Positions 1 to 5,949 of a stretch of 6,924 nucleotides of DNA are shown piece by piece (within the stretch, counting starts at the first letter, position 1; every line of letters starts with the position of its first letter). The stretch comes from Propionibacteriaceae bacterium UBA4569 (GTDB lineage: Bacteria; Actinomycetota; Actinomycetes; Propionibacteriales; Propionibacteriaceae): the NCBI GenBank assembly GCA_002387005.1, contig DGKN01000041.1, positions 1 through 6,924 on the forward strand, read 5' to 3'. The position numbers and the translations under genes were made by a program. The notes under the pieces are model-generated. The model was not told the origin of the DNA and made no database searches. It worked only from the letters and a program-made list of their open reading frames with translations.

Positions 1-552
1 CGAGCCCGTGGCCAGGATCACGGCGTGGGCGCGGTGCTGCTTGCCCTCGGAGTCGGTGACGACCTTCACCGGGCCGGTCAGGTCGACCTCGGTCACGTCG
101 TCGGCGACCAGCTCGGCACCGAAGCGCTCGGCCTGGGCGCGCATGTTGGCCATCAGGTCGGGGCCCATGATGCCGTCCCGGAAGCCGGGGAAGTTCTCCA
201 CCTCGGTGGTGTTCATCAGGGCGCCGCCGGCATCCAGCGCGCCCTCGAAGACGAGCGGGTTCAGCTGGGCGCGCGCGGCGTAGACGGCGGCGGTGTAACC
301 GGCGGGGCCGGAGCCGACGATGATGACCTCCCGGACGGGCTCATCGGTTGCGGTGGCCTTCGGTGCCGCCTCGGGAACGCTGTCCTCGAAGGAATCCAGC
401 GAGATGTTCGGCAGGCTCGCGCCTCCCAGCGAGATGCCACCCAGCGAGATGCCGCCCATGTTGGGCAAGTCGATTTCAGCGGGGCTGGTCGTGGTTCCGG
501 CCGTGGGGCTGGTAACGGCTCCGCCGGCTGGGCCGGTTGTCGTCTCGGTCAT
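1..552 (-). CDS. trxB: Thioredoxin reductase, N-terminal part (cut by window edge)
   Basis: NADPH-dependent flavoprotein that reduces thioredoxin in the cytoplasm. 184 codons are visible and the frame is still open at base 1. The FAD-binding fold begins near residue 74, with the dinucleotide motif [10 protein letters not shown] at residues 80-89, followed by YAARAQ, a GGALM segment, VENFPGF and ILATGS at the edge. These match the mycobacterial TrxB2 type closely as I recall it. The redox-active CATC motif of the family would lie just beyond the window, so catalytic competence cannot be checked. The ATG at 552-550 is preceded by GAGAGGA four bases upstream, which supports this start. It gives about 73 residues before the FAD domain, whereas usual bacterial TrxB proteins have roughly 5-20. 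The extension is rich in Thr, Gly, Ala and Pro and has a repeat at residues 33-52. The only other in-frame starts before the domain are TTG at residue 29 and ATG at residue 32, so even the shortest reading keeps the repeat. The family assignment is secure; the role of the extension is unknown. Confidence 0.95.
   Translation of the reverse strand, partial: MTETTTGPAGGAVTSPTAGTTTSPAEIDLPNMGGISLGGISLGGASLPNISLDSFEDSVPEAAPKATATDEPVREVIIVGSGPAGYTAAVYAARAQLNPLVFEGALDAGGALMNTTEVENFPGFRDGIMGPDLMANMRAQAERFGAELVADDVTEVDLTGPVKVVTDSEGKQHRAHAVILATGS
397..456 (-). repeat. In-frame 15-bp tandem repeat in the TrxB N-terminal extension
   Basis: Residues 33-52 of TrxB read as four consecutive five-residue units: [20 protein letters not shown]. 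They are preceded by PNM, which echoes the last unit. At DNA level the first two units are nearly identical 15-mers (plus strand cagcgagatgcc with a variable last codon) and the outer units have diverged. The pattern suggests expansion by slippage within a translated linker. Whether it folds, binds a partner or is only a flexible spacer cannot be told from the sequence. Confidence 0.8.
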
Positions 553-556
553 GGCG

Positions 557-589
557 TCCTCTCACCGGTGTGATGCACCGGCCACTCTA
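557..589 (-). promoter_or_regulatory. trxB leader: RBS, small inverted repeat and possible -10
   Basis: Reading on the minus strand toward trxB there is TAGAGT (589-584), a 4/6 match to a sigma-70 -10 box without a convincing -35. Next comes an inverted repeat with 6-bp arms CCGGTG/CACCGG (565-570 and 576-581, 5-nt loop). The Shine-Dalgarno-like GAGAGGA (563-557) follows and sits 4 nt from the ATG. The hairpin almost touches the ribosome binding site, so it could affect initiation. I looked for a GGAAC/CGTC-type ECF promoter upstream and found no pair at proper spacing. The RBS is firm; the promoter and hairpin roles are inference. Confidence 0.4.
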
Positions 590-616
590 CTGATCTGGCG
601 CCTGGGCGGACGTGCG

Positions 617-657
617 CGCGTCCGGTGGCAGCGTAGTCAGCCCAACCACCGGACGCG
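617..657. repeat. Perfect 12-bp inverted repeat upstream of trxB
   Basis: The left arm CGCGTCCGGTGG (617-628) is exactly complementary to the right arm CCACCGGACGCG (646-657), across a 17-nt spacer. It lies between the cysteine-rich gene and trxB, about 65 nt upstream of the trxB start. It may be a second terminator for the cysteine-rich gene, a protein binding site, or a structured leader if trxB transcription begins farther upstream. There is no T-tract on either side. The repeat is plain in the sequence; its role is not. Confidence 0.6.
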
Positions 658-696
658 TGACTTTGTTCCCGGCCGTCGACAGGCTCGGGGTTCGTG

Positions 697-717
697 GAGC
701 CCCCGACTCGGGGGATC
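697..717 (-). terminator. Likely hairpin terminator of the cysteine-rich gene
   Basis: A stem CCCCCG/CGGGGG (700-705 and 709-714) with a 3-nt loop is extended by GA/TC across one mismatch. It begins about 60 nt past the stop of the minus-strand cysteine-rich gene. There is no U-run, as is common for hairpin terminators in high-GC actinobacteria. Longer-range pairing GGGTTC/GAACCC (688-693 with 742-747) could enclose it. Confidence 0.45.
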
Positions 718-778
718 ATGTTCCCACCCGGGGATCGTGGTGAACCCAAGGAGCATGGAAGCCGGGCCGGGATCGTCC

Positions 779-1033
779 CTACTTGTCGTGACCGCCGCAG
801 CCACAGCCGCAGCCGCCCGACGGCTTGTCGGCCAGCGGCAGCTCCTCGCGCACCTGGCCTGCGACCTCGACCGGGTCGGCCGGAGCCTGCTCGTCGGAGC
901 AGGTGCACACGCCCGTCTCCGCGCAGCCGCAGTCACAGGCAGAGCCGCAACTGCAACCGCAGGGGCAGCCGATCGCATCGGGGGCGTCGACGACGATGTC
1001 GGGGGTCTCGGTGCCCTGGGTGGTCTCGCTCAT
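779..1033 (-). CDS. Small cysteine-rich, metallothionein-like protein (84 aa)
   Basis: The protein has 84 residues, 12 of them cysteine. Nine lie in a cluster at residues 23-45 (positions 23, 25, 27, 29, 33, 35, 37, 43, 45) and three at 75, 77 and 79, followed by His82 near the end. Almost all are in Cys-X-Cys spacing. The clusters are joined by an acidic, cysteine-free segment of about 30 residues that looks helical. There is no signal peptide or membrane segment, so it should be cytoplasmic. The gene is well supported: AGGAGG stands 5 nt before the ATG, a strong hairpin ends the preceding gene, and another follows. Dense CXC motifs are typical of metal-thiolate proteins. The piece around residues 43-52 (CTCSDEQAPA) loosely resembles the end of the mycobacterial copper metallothionein MymT as I remember it. 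Zinc or copper binding or thiol buffering is therefore the leading guess. I cannot place it in a named family. It lies directly upstream of trxB, though probably transcribed separately. Confidence 0.85.
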   Translation of the reverse strand: MSETTQGTETPDIVVDAPDAIGCPCGCSCGSACDCGCAETGVCTCSDEQAPADPVEVAGQVREELPLADKPSGGCGCGCGGHDK

Positions 1034-1060
1034 GTCTTCCTCCTGAGTTTGGGGGTGGCG

Positions 1061-1076
1061 AGCTCATCGGGGAGCT
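1061..1076. promoter_or_regulatory. Short inverted repeat upstream of the cysteine-rich gene
   Basis: Arms AGCTC (1061-1065) and GAGCT (1072-1076) with a 6-nt spacer lie 28 nt upstream of the start codon, just ahead of the AGGAGG ribosome binding site (1044-1039). It is at a fitting position for an operator or a leader hairpin. Five-base arms can easily arise by chance in DNA of this composition. No recognisable metal-sensor box (for example the 12-2-12 ArsR/SmtB type) is evident, and no clear promoter hexamers were found. Confidence 0.2.
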
Positions 1077-1091
1077 GCGCCCAGCACCGAT

Positions 1092-1129
1092 GCTAGGGCC
1101 CCTCCTGCCGGAGCAGAAGGGGCCCAGGC
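1092..1129 (-). terminator. Strong hairpin terminator after the hydrolase gene
   Basis: The core arms GGGCCCCT (1096-1103) and AGGGGCCC (1118-1125) pair perfectly. After one mismatch CTGC/GCAG continue the stem to a 4-nt loop, CGGA, and three outer pairs extend it to 1092-1129. It starts about 23 nt past the stop of the minus-strand hydrolase and precedes the cysteine-rich gene, so the two are probably separate transcription units. No U-tract follows. Confidence 0.7.
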
Positions 1130-1151
1130 AAGTGTCCAGCAGGCGACTGGC

Positions 1152-2900
1152 TCACTTGAGCCGGGCACCCGGCTTCGGTGCCATCCGCACGCCCGCGCGC
1201 TGGGCCACGGAGAGCAGCACATCCTCGGCGGAGTCGTCGCGATCGCTCAGCTTGATGCTGAAGGGCTGGTAGCCGTCCTTGCAGGTCGCCCCGGCCGCCG
1301 GCAGCTTCCCGTAGACCAGGTAGGCCTCGATCGCGTCCGTCGAGCACCGGCCGGTGCCGTAGGCCGTGTGCCCCCAGTTGTTCGAGGTCAGCAGGCGGGC
1401 GTTGCCGAGGCGGCCGGCCGCGGACTTCGCGCTGGCGTAGCTGGTGGCCGGGTCCCACAGCGATCCGACGACCAGGATGGTGGCGGAGGTCTTCTTGTTC
1501 CACGGGCCGCGGTAGGCGTCCTCGTCGATGGCCTTCCAGTCATTGGATGCGCACCACGGGGACGACCATCCCCAGGCCTGGGCGAAGGGACCACCGGTGC
1601 GCACGCCGCGTGCGACGGCGGACTTCCAGCCCAGCGCACTGCCCGGGTTCAGAGAGTCGGTGCACATCACCGAGGCATAGGCCTCGATGTCGTTGGAGTA
1701 GCTGAATGCGGACGAGGTGAAACGACGGGCCGCTGTGGCGGTGTGGGTCGTGCGGAACTCGGTGTGCAGCGCGCGGAGCTTCTTCAACGCGGTGGTGCCC
1801 TCGGCGGGCGTGGTGGGCCACAGGGCCTCCTCCAGGGCTGCGGTCTCGGCGGCCACCCAGTCCATGCCGTCGGTGGAGTACAGCATCCCAAGGGTGCTGT
1901 TGATGAACGTCGCGTAGCCGTAGCTGATCTGCTTGCCGGTGAACAGGTCGGTGCTGACCAGTGGGTGCTGGACGAGTTCGCGTGCCACCTTCGACCACCG
2001 ACCCATGGCATTGCCGCTGATGGCGCAGTACTCCTTGCCGGCCGCGTCGCAGCGCTTCATGCCCTCCTTGAGCGCGCCCCAGGCCCCCTCGGCAGAGCCG
2101 AGGCGCAGCGTCACCGGCACATTCTTGGTGGCCTGGGTTCCCGCCCAGGCGACCGGGTCGATGGTCCCGTCGATCGCCAGTGCACGGATGCGGTCGGGGA
2201 ACATGTTGGCGTAGACCTGCCCCAACTGGGTGCCGTAGCTGAAGCCGAGGTAGTTGAGCTTCTTGTCCCCGACGGCACGGCGCAGCACGTCCATGTCTCG
2301 GGCCACCTCGGCCGTCGAGGCGGTCGAGGAGAGGGTCTTGCCGGTGGTCGAGCAGCCCTGGGCCAGCTTCTGGGCGCTCTTCAGGTAGGCCGCACGCTCC
2401 CCGTCGTCGATCGGGAAGGGGATGTCGAGGCCAGCCAGGGCTCGCGTCTGCGCCTTGAGGTCGGCGAAGCACTTGACCTGGTCGGTGAAGGCGACACCTC
2501 GGGGGTCGATGCCCACGATGTCGAAGCGTGACGTGACGACCGGGTTCGCGATCATCCCCATCATCGCGGCCATCTGCGTGGCGGAGCCGCCGGGGCCGCC
2601 GGGGTTCACGAAGAGGGTGCCGATCTTGTGCACCTGGTCCTTGGACGGCACCTTCAGCAGGGCGACCTCGGTGGTGGCGCCCTTGGGCTGGTCGTAGTCG
2701 ACGGGCAGCCGCGTGCTGGCGCACTGGTAGGCGCCGTAGCACTCGAACCAGTCGAGCTTCGGCGTGGGAATCGAGTCGACGCGCTTGGCCTCGATCGCGG
2801 ACGTCTTGCCAGTGGTGGCTGCCTGCGCGGTCGACGGTGACACGAGCGGGACGCCGATGACGGTGGCCAGCATCGCTGCGGCCAGGGCTTTGAACCTCAT
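1152..2900 (-). CDS. Secreted alpha/beta hydrolase, tripeptidyl-aminopeptidase-like (TAP) family
   Basis: A 582-residue exported serine hydrolase of the TAP/Slp type (peptidase family S33). These enzymes typically release short peptides from protein N-termini outside the cell, though some members act on esters or amides. Residues 1-27 form a Sec-type signal peptide: MRFK, a hydrophobic core, then AQA before the likely cut. There is no lipobox cysteine and no cell-wall anchor. The family's conserved Cys54 and Cys60 precede LPVDYDQP. The oxyanion-loop motif NPGGPGGS is at 99-106, the nucleophile elbow GFSYG puts Ser221 in the active site, Asp483 lies in GSLWDP and His511 in NWGH. The C-terminal Cys519 and Cys540 region is also typical of the family. 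The start at 2900 is chosen because GAGGAG stands 7 nt upstream and the signal peptide begins there; a start further upstream at 2996 would add 32 residues that mask it. It is 202 nt from the regulator gene on the same strand, with no clear promoter seen. Its exact substrate is unknown. Confidence 0.93.
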   Translation of the reverse strand: MRFKALAAAMLATVIGVPLVSPSTAQAATTGKTSAIEAKRVDSIPTPKLDWFECYGAYQCASTRLPVDYDQPKGATTEVALLKVPSKDQVHKIGTLFVNPGGPGGSATQMAAMMGMIANPVVTSRFDIVGIDPRGVAFTDQVKCFADLKAQTRALAGLDIPFPIDDGERAAYLKSAQKLAQGCSTTGKTLSSTASTAEVARDMDVLRRAVGDKKLNYLGFSYGTQLGQVYANMFPDRIRALAIDGTIDPVAWAGTQATKNVPVTLRLGSAEGAWGALKEGMKRCDAAGKEYCAISGNAMGRWSKVARELVQHPLVSTDLFTGKQISYGYATFINSTLGMLYSTDGMDWVAAETAALEEALWPTTPAEGTTALKKLRALHTEFRTTHTATAARRFTSSAFSYSNDIEAYASVMCTDSLNPGSALGWKSAVARGVRTGGPFAQAWGWSSPWCASNDWKAIDEDAYRGPWNKKTSATILVVGSLWDPATSYASAKSAAGRLGNARLLTSNNWGHTAYGTGRCSTDAIEAYLVYGKLPAAGATCKDGYQPFSIKLSDRDDSAEDVLLSVAQRAGVRMAPKPGARLK

Positions 2901-3102
2901 GGGTGTTCTCCTCAGGGGCAGAGTGGGTGTCGTGAAGAGATGGTGCGCGACGTTGGAGCAATCCAGTGCGTCGCCGCCACTTCCCAGAGCCTGCACCCTG
3001 TACGCACCAAGGTGAAGGCCCTGGCGTCGATTGAGGGGAAAGTCCAGCCGATCGGCCAGTTCCGCGGCGCGGGGCCTACGACTTGGGTCGCCAGGAGCCG
3101 AC

Positions 3103-4053
3103 CTACAACTTAGCCAGCACGGCCTTGGCCGTTGCCTCGTCCACCACGACCTCAGTGGCCAACCTTGCGCGCAACAGCCCCAACAAGGGTGACGCCTTGC
3201 CGACGCCCGCCACCACGCACAGCCGGCGTGGGATCCGCTGCAGGTCAGGAGGAGTCATGCCACTGGCGCGCTGGTTGAGGGCGATGTCGGCCCAGGTTCC
3301 GTCTTCTCGCAGCAGCACCGTGTTCACGTCCCCGACGGCCCGGTCGGCGCGCAGCTGGGCCATGTCCGTGTCGTCGAGGTAGCCGGCCGAATAGACGTGC
3401 GAGGGGACGGCCGAGGCCAGGGAGCCAACGCCGAACAGGGCCAGGTCTGCCTTGCGTTGGCAGCGGCGGACGTTCTGCACGCTGCGCTCCCGGAACATGG
3501 CCTGCCGGGTCTCCGGGTGGTCGAAGAAGGCAGGGACGGGGAAGTCGACGACCTCCGCCCCGAAGGAATCCGCCATCTGGCTGATGATCGAACCGACGTA
3601 GGGGGTGCCGAAACCGGTCATGTTGCCGCCGCCATTGAGCTGGACGAAGGAGACGCCGTGCAGGTCCCGCGGCCGGACATAGGGCACGACCGCCGACAAG
3701 GTGGTGCCCCACGCGGCCCCAATGGTCATGTCGTCCTCGATCATGGACGTGATGAGCTGCCCGGCGACCCGCGCCACCCGATCGAGGCGGTGCACCTCGG
3801 TGCTGCCCTCCCGGACGGCCACGATGTGCGCGGTGACGCCGAAGATCCGGGCGAAGGTCTCCGACAAGGTGGCGTCCTGGCCCGACGGATTGCCCAGCGT
3901 GATCGTCACCACTCCGGTGTCCCTGGCGTCCCTCAGCAGCCTCGAGACCGTCGAGCGCGAGACACGCAACTGCCGCGCGATGGACTCCATCGTCTCACCC
4001 TGCACGTAGTACAGGGAGGCAGCCAGGTACATCTGGTCGGATCGCTCGTGCAT
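3103..4053 (-). CDS. SorC-type sugar-binding transcriptional regulator, divergent from glpK
   Basis: A 316-residue cytoplasmic DNA-binding regulator. An N-terminal helix-turn-helix spans about residues 20-42 (ESIARQLRVSRSTVSRLLR). The effector domain follows from about residue 55, with the phosphosugar-pocket motif GAAWGTTL at 112-119, a VQLNGGG strand, FGVGSL, and the C-terminal GVGKASPL and VVVDEATAKAVL segments. Domain order and length are those of the SorC family, whose members usually sense phosphorylated sugars or polyols. The start at 4053 is favoured over the longer frame from 4164: GGGAGG lies just upstream, homologous sequence begins there, and the longer version would swallow the palindrome at 4071-4084. 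It is divergent from glpK, so control of glpK and of itself is likely. Glycerol 3-phosphate or another polyol phosphate is a reasonable but unproven ligand. Only a weak stem (CGAC/GTCG within 3075-3095) follows the stop, so read-through toward the hydrolase gene is possible. Confidence 0.92.
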   Translation of the reverse strand: MHERSDQMYLAASLYYVQGETMESIARQLRVSRSTVSRLLRDARDTGVVTITLGNPSGQDATLSETFARIFGVTAHIVAVREGSTEVHRLDRVARVAGQLITSMIEDDMTIGAAWGTTLSAVVPYVRPRDLHGVSFVQLNGGGNMTGFGTPYVGSIISQMADSFGAEVVDFPVPAFFDHPETRQAMFRERSVQNVRRCQRKADLALFGVGSLASAVPSHVYSAGYLDDTDMAQLRADRAVGDVNTVLLREDGTWADIALNQRASGMTPPDLQRIPRRLCVVAGVGKASPLLGLLRARLATEVVVDEATAKAVLAKL

Positions 4054-4070
4054 GGTCCTCCCTTGTCGGT

Positions 4071-4084
4071 TGCACGTACGTGCA
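4071..4084. promoter_or_regulatory. Perfect 14-bp palindrome, probable operator of the SorC-type regulator
   Basis: TGCACGTACGTGCA is fully self-complementary. It lies 17 nt upstream of the regulator start and 94 nt upstream of the glpK start, in the only intergenic space shared by the two divergent genes. It is the strongest symmetric element in that 125-bp gap and the best candidate for the regulator's binding site. A weaker repeat, GTGGA/TCCAC with a 2-nt gap (4113-4124), could be a second site. I could not identify convincing -35/-10 pairs for either gene. Confidence 0.6.
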
Positions 4085-4178
4085 CCATCATGGCCGAAAG
4101 CTCGCCCGTCTGGTGGAGTTCCACAGGTGGGGAGCCTCCGCGACCCTGCACTACGACAAGACACGATGAGGTGTGGAA

Positions 4179-5702
4179 GTGACGGACGACACGAAGTACA
4201 TCATGGCCATCGACCAGGGGACGACGAGCTCCCGGGCGATCATCTTCGACCACTCCGGCAAGATCGTCGCGACGGGCCAGAAGGAGCACGAGCAGATCTT
4301 CCCGAGGGCCGGCTGGGTGGAGCACGACCCTGCCGAGGTCTGGGACAACGTGCGCGAGGTCGTCGCCAGCTCGCTGAGCCAGGCGGACATGAACCGCCAC
4401 GACATCGCCGCGGTCGGCATCACCAACCAGCGCGAGACCACGGTGGTGTGGAACAAGGAGACCGGCGAGGCCGTCTACAACGCCATCGTCTGGCAGGACA
4501 CCCGCACCCAGAAGATCGTCGAGGAACTCGGCGGCGGCAATGCTGACAAGTACAAGGACAAGGTCGGCCTGCCACTGGCCACCTACTTCTGTGGCCCCAA
4601 GGTGAAGTGGATCCTCGACAATGTCGAGGGCGCCCGCGCCGATGCCGAGGCCGGCAAGCTGCTGATGGGCACCATGGACACCTGGGTGCTGTGGAACATG
4701 ACCGGCGGCGTGGAGGGCGGCGTGCACGTCACCGACGTCACCAATGCCTCCCGCACCATGCTGATGGACCTCAAGACCCTCGACTGGGACGCGGACATCG
4801 CGGCCGACATGACGATCCCCATGAGCATGCTCCCCGAGATCAAGAGCTCCGCCGAGGTGTACGGCAAGGGCCGCCAGGGCGGTTTCCTGATGGACATCCC
4901 GATTGCCGGCATCCTCGGCGACCAGCAGGCTGCGACCTTCGGCCAGGCCTGCTTCGAGAAGGGCATGGCCAAGAACACATATGGCACCGGCTGCTTCATG
5001 CTGATGAACACCGGCGAGGAGATCGTCCCCAGCAAGAACGGCCTGCTGACCACCGTCTGCTACCAGATCGGCGACAACAAGCCGATCTACGCACTCGAGG
5101 GATCCATCGCCGTCACGGGATCCCTGGTCCAGTGGCTGCGCGACAATCTGCGGATGTTCGACAGCGCTCCCGAGGTGGAGGAGCTGGCGGCCTCGGTGGA
5201 GGACAACGGCGGCGCCTACTTCGTGCCCGCGTTCTCCGGCCTGTTCGCGCCCTACTGGCGTGCCGATGCCCGCGGCGCGCTCGTCGGCCTGACCCGCTAC
5301 GTCAACCGCGGCCACATCGCCCGCTCGGTGCTGGAGGCCACGGCCTACCAGACCCGCGAGGTGCTGGACGCGATGGAGGCCGACTCGGGTGTGCAGCTCG
5401 AGGAACTGCGCGTCGACGGTGGTATGACCGCCAACGAGACGCTGATGCGGTTCCAGGCCGACCAGGTGGGCGTCCCCGTCGTCCGTCCGGTCGTCGCCGA
5501 GACCACCGCGCTGGGCGCCGCCTACGCCGCCGGCATCGCCGTCGGTTACTGGAGCGGTGAACAGGACGTCATCGACAACTGGGCCGAGGACAAGCGCTGG
5601 ACGCCTGCCATGGAGGACGCCGAGCGCGAGCGTCTCTTCCGCAACTGGAAGAAGGCCGTCACGAAGACCTTCGACTGGGTCGATGAGGACGTCGAGGGCT
5701 GA
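4179..5702 (+). CDS. glpK: Glycerol kinase
   Basis: ATP-dependent phosphorylation of glycerol to sn-glycerol 3-phosphate, the entry step of glycerol catabolism and lipid backbone supply; cytoplasmic FGGY-family kinase, 507 residues, normal length. The phosphate-binding motif DQGTTSSR is at 12-19. Glycerol-contact residues fall where expected from the E. coli enzyme: Arg85-Glu86 in NQRETT, Trp105 in IVWQD, Tyr136 in LPLATYF, Asp248-Gln249 in GDQQA and Phe273 in GTGCF. The C-terminal ATP-side motifs [10 protein letters not shown] and ETTALGAA are present. GTG at 4179 is preferred because GAGGTG (4168-4173) precedes it at good spacing; GTG at 4173 would overlap that signal. The stretch before [11 protein letters not shown], where many Firmicutes enzymes carry the histidine phosphorylated by HPr, has Gly234 instead, so PTS control through that residue is unlikely. 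No glycerol facilitator or glycerol-3-phosphate dehydrogenase gene lies next to it here. It is probably regulated by the divergent SorC-type gene. Confidence 0.98.
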   Translation: MTDDTKYIMAIDQGTTSSRAIIFDHSGKIVATGQKEHEQIFPRAGWVEHDPAEVWDNVREVVASSLSQADMNRHDIAAVGITNQRETTVVWNKETGEAVYNAIVWQDTRTQKIVEELGGGNADKYKDKVGLPLATYFCGPKVKWILDNVEGARADAEAGKLLMGTMDTWVLWNMTGGVEGGVHVTDVTNASRTMLMDLKTLDWDADIAADMTIPMSMLPEIKSSAEVYGKGRQGGFLMDIPIAGILGDQQAATFGQACFEKGMAKNTYGTGCFMLMNTGEEIVPSKNGLLTTVCYQIGDNKPIYALEGSIAVTGSLVQWLRDNLRMFDSAPEVEELAASVEDNGGAYFVPAFSGLFAPYWRADARGALVGLTRYVNRGHIARSVLEATAYQTREVLDAMEADSGVQLEELRVDGGMTANETLMRFQADQVGVPVVRPVVAETTALGAAYAAGIAVGYWSGEQDVIDNWAEDKRWTPAMEDAERERLFRNWKKAVTKTFDWVDEDVEG

Positions 5703-5751
5703 GTCTCCTCGCACCCACGCTCAACACAATCACGCCGGACCCACGCTGACG

Positions 5752-5783
5752 GCGGGGCCGAACCTTTGATGGTCCGGCCCCGC
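5752..5783 (+). terminator. Hairpin terminator after glpK
   Basis: The arms GCGGGGCCG (5752-5760) and CGGCCCCGC (5775-5783) form nine perfect pairs, extended after one mismatch by ACC/GGT to a 6-nt loop. The hairpin begins 49 nt after the glpK stop, with no U-tract. It lies between convergent genes, so it may also stop transcription from the sigM side, whose last gene ends at 5950. The rest of the 247-bp gap holds no gene I can support. Confidence 0.65.
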
Positions 5784-5949
5784 TGCCGCGTGTCCGAAGG
5801 CCTGCTCAAGGACGACCGCCCAGCCACTGCCGGCAGCGGATCGGAGGGAATCCCAGTCGCCGTCGTGATCGGGCGCGCCCAGCGCAGCCCGCTCACCCTC
5901 GACTCGACCGAGCGTCAGTTCGAGCAACTGCTCGCGTTGCACCAGAGCG

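Noticed and set aside
658..690. GGGAAC and CGTC words upstream of trxB as a SigM-type promoter
   Set aside because: The spacing between them is about 9 nt, far from the 16-18 nt expected of ECF promoters.
1540..2961. Long minus-strand ORF of 473 codons in another frame of the hydrolase
   Set aside because: The translation is Arg/Pro/His-rich and lacks motifs, typical of an off-frame reading of high-GC coding DNA; the hydrolase frame carries signal peptide and catalytic triad.
2992..3008. TGCAC...GTACG..CACC sequence upstream of the hydrolase resembling the glpK-side operator
   Set aside because: It is not palindromic and matches only with gaps, so I do not claim that the SorC-type regulator controls the hydrolase.
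4054..4164. Upstream extension of the regulator to an ATG at 4164
   Set aside because: It would cover the palindrome and almost reach glpK, the added residues match no family, and a strong ribosome binding site marks 4053.
3933..5714. 593-codon minus-strand ORF opposite glpK
   Set aside because: It is the antisense shadow of glpK, a common effect in high-GC genes; its translation shows no domain, while the plus frame has every glycerol kinase motif.
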